DNA from: Hydrogenimonas sp.
GTDB lineage: Bacteria > Campylobacterota > Campylobacteria > Campylobacterales > Hydrogenimonadaceae
DNA length: 6,530 bases
Assembly: GCA_015494675.1 (NCBI GenBank)
Contig: WGAW01000109.1
Coordinates: forward strand, 1 to 6,530
Direction: 5' to 3'
In this document: one piece after another, positions 4,431-6,530 of the stretch
How the letters are laid out: each line of letters opens with the position of its first letter
Position numbering within the stretch: the first letter of the stretch is position 1
Program-made: the position numbers and the translations under genes
The notes under the pieces: generated by a model
Database searches by the model: none
What the model was told of the DNA's origin: nothing
What the model saw: the letters and a program-made list of their open reading frames with translations, nothing else

Positions 4431-6053
4431 TTATACTTTAAATCTCTCCATCAATCTCTTTAGATTCGTTGTCGATTCAGCGATTGTCTGTGCCGCATGC
4501 GCCGTCTTCTTGGCACCTTCATAAGTCTTTTCTCCGACTTTTTTTATGGTGCCTATATTTTTGCTGATCTCCGCGATCACCTCTGTCTGATTACTTGCCG
4601 ACTCCGATATGTTTCTGTTCATATCGCTTATTTCCGATACGGCGTTTATAATGGTGTCTAGGGACTCTCCGGCTTTACCCGCCCTCTCTACACTCAAAAC
4701 GGCCTGTTCGCGCCCTCTACGCATCACTTCGACGGCCTCGCCGGTGCCCGATTGCAGCAGCTCTATCACGGCCCTGATCTCCTGAATCGAGTCGTGTGTC
4801 CGTGCGGCAAGTGTCCGAACCTCATCGGCCACTACGGCGAAACCTCTGCCGTGCTCACCCGCGCGTGCCGCCTCTATCGCCGCATTAAGCGCCAGTAGGT
4901 TGGTCTGGTCGGAGATATCCCTTATCACCTCAAGTACCCTTCCAATGTTTTCTGCATCGTTTTTGAGCTTCAATATCACCTCGGAGGCCTCCTGCACCTC
5001 GTCGGCGACTCTTTGAATGGCAGATATAGTGCTTCCTACGACCTCTGAGCCGTTGTAAGCTTCGTGACGGGCGTTTTGTGCGGCTTCCGAAGCAACTTCG
5101 GCGCTCTTTGCGACTTCATTAATGGAGTTGACCAGCTCCTCTATAGCCACGGCGACCTCTTCTGTTTTCATATGCTGTATTCTTGCGCTTTCGTTGCTCT
5201 CTTTCGAAAGAGATGAGATTTCGTCGGCGACACTGGAGAGCTTTTCAGTGGAGCCTATGACATCCTGTATGATCGTTTGAAGCTTTTTCATGAATGTGTT
5301 GAAGTTGAGGACGAGTTTTCCTATCACATCTTTGCTTGAAGTAGAGAGCCGTCTGGTCAGGTCTCCCTCGCCGGTTGCAATCTCTTCAAGTGAGTCGGCG
5401 ACTTGTGAAATGCTTCTGTTTATCATGCGGCCTATGGTAAAGACGGCTACGATCAGGATCAGCGTAAGAAACGTCCCTATGAGAAGCCCGGCCTTATTCG
5501 CCTTTTTAAACGAGGCTATCGTTCCGTCCACTGTTGAGATAAATGAGTCGTATTCGCTTTTTCTGTATTCGCGCATCCTCTTTTCGAAGTCGTTCATCGC
5601 GTCGATCATCTTCAAAGAGGCCTCCTGCCTTTTATCTTCCGGAATCTCTCCGTTTATTAGCCCCAGCGTTACGGAACGGGCGGTGTCGTAATAGTTTTTA
5701 AACGCTTTCTGCAGTGCGGCTACACTCTCGGACCTTGACGGATCTATCGCGGCTATCTCTTTGAACGCTTTCTGCATCTGTTTCGCCAGTTGATCTGTGG
5801 TTTCGTTAACCATATCCTCATCTTCGGTATAGACCGCGGTTCCGAGCAGATCCTTGATTCTTACCATCCGCGCCACATTTGCATCGGTTCTCTCGAGTAC
5901 GGGGTAGTTGATCTCTCTTATTCCCACAAGCTTCTTTTCGTTCAGAGCGGTCTGCCGGTATCCAAAGCCGGTATAGAGGACGAACCCCGCTATTCCCACT
6001 GCGCCGATTAGCATGATCTTGGCATTTATCGAGAGTGATTTGAACCAGTTCAT
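4431..6053 (-). CDS. Methyl-accepting chemotaxis protein (membrane chemoreceptor)
   Basis: A 540-residue transmembrane receptor that passes ligand signals to the CheA/CheW complex. The start is placed at the ATG at 6053 because it follows GGGAAGG (6059-6065) and begins directly with a short basic lead and TM1. A start at 6146 would add 31 polar residues overlapping the upstream gene. TM1 is at about 13-32, a periplasmic, mostly helical sensor region at 33-187 (possibly a four-helix bundle), TM2 at 188-208, HAMP at about 209-262, and the signalling coiled coil at 263-540. The conserved hairpin tip is at 376-416 ([20 protein letters not shown], then [15 protein letters not shown]). The protein ends ERFKV with no CheR/CheB-tethering pentapeptide. 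It follows a small periplasmic binding protein gene by 46 bp on the same strand, suggesting an operon and perhaps a shared ligand. The ligand cannot be told from sequence. Confidence 0.93.
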   Translation of the reverse strand: MNWFKSLSINAKIMLIGAVGIAGFVLYTGFGYRQTALNEKKLVGIREINYPVLERTDANVARMVRIKDLLGTAVYTEDEDMVNETTDQLAKQMQKAFKEIAAIDPSRSESVAALQKAFKNYYDTARSVTLGLINGEIPEDKRQEASLKMIDAMNDFEKRMREYRKSEYDSFISTVDGTIASFKKANKAGLLIGTFLTLILIVAVFTIGRMINRSISQVADSLEEIATGEGDLTRRLSTSSKDVIGKLVLNFNTFMKKLQTIIQDVIGSTEKLSSVADEISSLSKESNESARIQHMKTEEVAVAIEELVNSINEVAKSAEVASEAAQNARHEAYNGSEVVGSTISAIQRVADEVQEASEVILKLKNDAENIGRVLEVIRDISDQTNLLALNAAIEAARAGEHGRGFAVVADEVRTLAARTHDSIQEIRAVIELLQSGTGEAVEVMRRGREQAVLSVERAGKAGESLDTIINAVSEISDMNRNISESASNQTEVIAEISKNIGTIKKVGEKTYEGAKKTAHAAQTIAESTTNLKRLMERFKV

Positions 6054-6100
6054 GCCGACCTTCCCGCCGTTTTCATTATATCTATTTCCTTGGTTTTCAT
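6050..6100 (-). other. Possible 16-codon linker ORF bridging two genes
   Basis: On the minus strand an ATG at 6100-6098 overlaps the stop of the binding-protein gene (TAATG). It opens a frame of 16 codons ([16 protein letters not shown]) ending in a TGA that overlaps the chemoreceptor ATG (ATGA). There is no Shine-Dalgarno before it, so translation would need re-initiation. It could couple translation of the two neighbours or be chance. The decamer TAATGAAAAC occurs twice here (6102-6093 and 6078-6069). Confidence 0.2.
6059..6065 (-). promoter_or_regulatory. Ribosome binding site deciding the chemoreceptor start
   Basis: The minus strand reads GGGAAGG, five bases before the ATG at 6053. This supports the shorter chemoreceptor with its first membrane segment close to the N-terminus, over an in-frame start at 6146. 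Confidence 0.6.
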
Positions 6101-6530
6101 TACGGTTTGTAGAGCACCTTGACGCTGTCGTCGAGACTCTTTTCACTTATATAGCCGAGGCTGTTGGGTGTTTTGGAGACCCACTCTTTCATGGCATTGT
6201 CGTCGCCAATCACTTTGGGCTGTACACCTTTTCCGGAAAATACCAGTTTGGACCAGTAGCGTTTAAGCTTTTTGGAGCTCTTTTTCAGAACCTTTTTGTT
6301 GAACTCTTTTCTGACTGGGCTTTTGGAGCTTTGGTCTCCGACTACCGCTACGCTTCCATCTGGAAAGGCTTTCGTCTTTTGTAGGAAGATGCTCCTTACC
6401 TGGCTTGCATCGAGAGAATCGGTCTTTGTCGCTTTGCTGGTTATGACGACGACGCCTGCCGCCGCCGACTCTGCCAAAATAGGGAGCGACAAGGCCATCA
6501 AAATCGGTGTGATATGTTTAAATATTTTTA
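6100..6530 (-). CDS. Small PstS-like periplasmic substrate-binding protein (5' end outside window)
   Basis: A short protein resembling the roughly 140-residue 'phosphate ABC transporter substrate-binding' (PBP-like) family, much smaller than true PstS. Numbered from the in-frame ATG at 6498, family features include VVVITSK near residues 17-22, [13 protein letters not shown] (37-49), [11 protein letters not shown] (81-91) and the C-terminal [11 protein letters not shown] (112-122). That ATG has no ribosome site, and the frame stays open to the window end, reading KIFKHITPI just before it. Together these give a proper signal peptide ([19 protein letters not shown]). The true start is therefore probably one or a few codons past base 6530, and the protein is exported. 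No ABC transporter genes are present. The next gene is a chemoreceptor, so a role as a periplasmic ligand-presenting protein is possible, and phosphate binding itself is unproven. Confidence 0.75.
   Translation of the reverse strand, partial: KIFKHITPILMALSLPILAESAAAGVVVITSKATKTDSLDASQVRSIFLQKTKAFPDGSVAVVGDQSSKSPVRKEFNKKVLKKSSKKLKRYWSKLVFSGKGVQPKVIGDDNAMKEWVSKTPNSLGYISEKSLDDSVKVLYKP

Noticed and set aside
6054..6146. N-terminal 31-residue extension of the chemoreceptor
   Set aside because: It overlaps the end of the upstream binding-protein gene and is polar and atypical. The ATG at 6053 has a good ribosome site and begins just before TM1.
6013..6384. Plus-strand open frame of 123 codons with hydrophobic stretches
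   Set aside because: It is antisense to the binding-protein and chemoreceptor starts. Its hydrophobic look comes from reading lysine-rich codons in reverse.

Overview
The window looks like a chromosomal stretch of a free-living member of the Campylobacterota (Epsilonproteobacteria), probably a microaerophilic or anaerobic chemolithotroph of the Sulfurovum/Sulfurimonas/Hydrogenimonas kind. This rests on gene content: a desulforubrerythrin of the Campylobacter jejuni type, a PerR-like Fur regulator, a periplasmic di-haem cytochrome c peroxidase, and T-rich promoters with a strong -10 box. The genus cannot be fixed from the sequence alone.

Layout. Bases 1-420 (+) hold the C-terminal membrane end of a plasma-membrane-type proton-pumping P-type ATPase. 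It converges on a PerR/Fur-family repressor (447-848, -). A 185-bp divergent intergenic region follows, with three nested A+T-rich palindromes that fit Fur/PerR operators. Next come two translationally coupled genes (+): a Dps-like ferritin with the cysteine pair of the thioferritin/DPSL type (1034-1549) and a desulforubrerythrin (1546-2193). Between 2194 and 2398 there is a GC-rich hairpin and then a compact, highly structured, non-coding element of about 144 bp with imperfect terminal inverted repeats, which resembles a MITE. After it are an exported two-domain rhodanese-type sulfurtransferase (2399-3274, +) and a di-haem cytochrome c peroxidase with its own extended -10 promoter (3365-4396, +). 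On the minus strand, converging on the peroxidase, are a small PstS-like periplasmic binding protein (6100 to beyond the window end) and a methyl-accepting chemotaxis protein (4431-6053), probably one operon.

How the genes fit together. Bases 447-4396 read as an oxidative-stress island. A metal-dependent peroxide sensor sits next to two cytoplasmic diiron proteins that remove peroxide and store or oxidise iron, and a periplasmic peroxidase lies further downstream. The operator-like palindromes sit exactly where a repressor would control the ferritin/rubrerythrin pair. The sulfurtransferase is separated from that operon by the repeat element and may have an unrelated role in sulfur metabolism. 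The binding protein and chemoreceptor at the right end are a separate sensory unit. The most notable items are the triple palindrome array, the thioferritin-desulforubrerythrin coupling, the MITE-like element, and the possible binding-protein/chemoreceptor pair.
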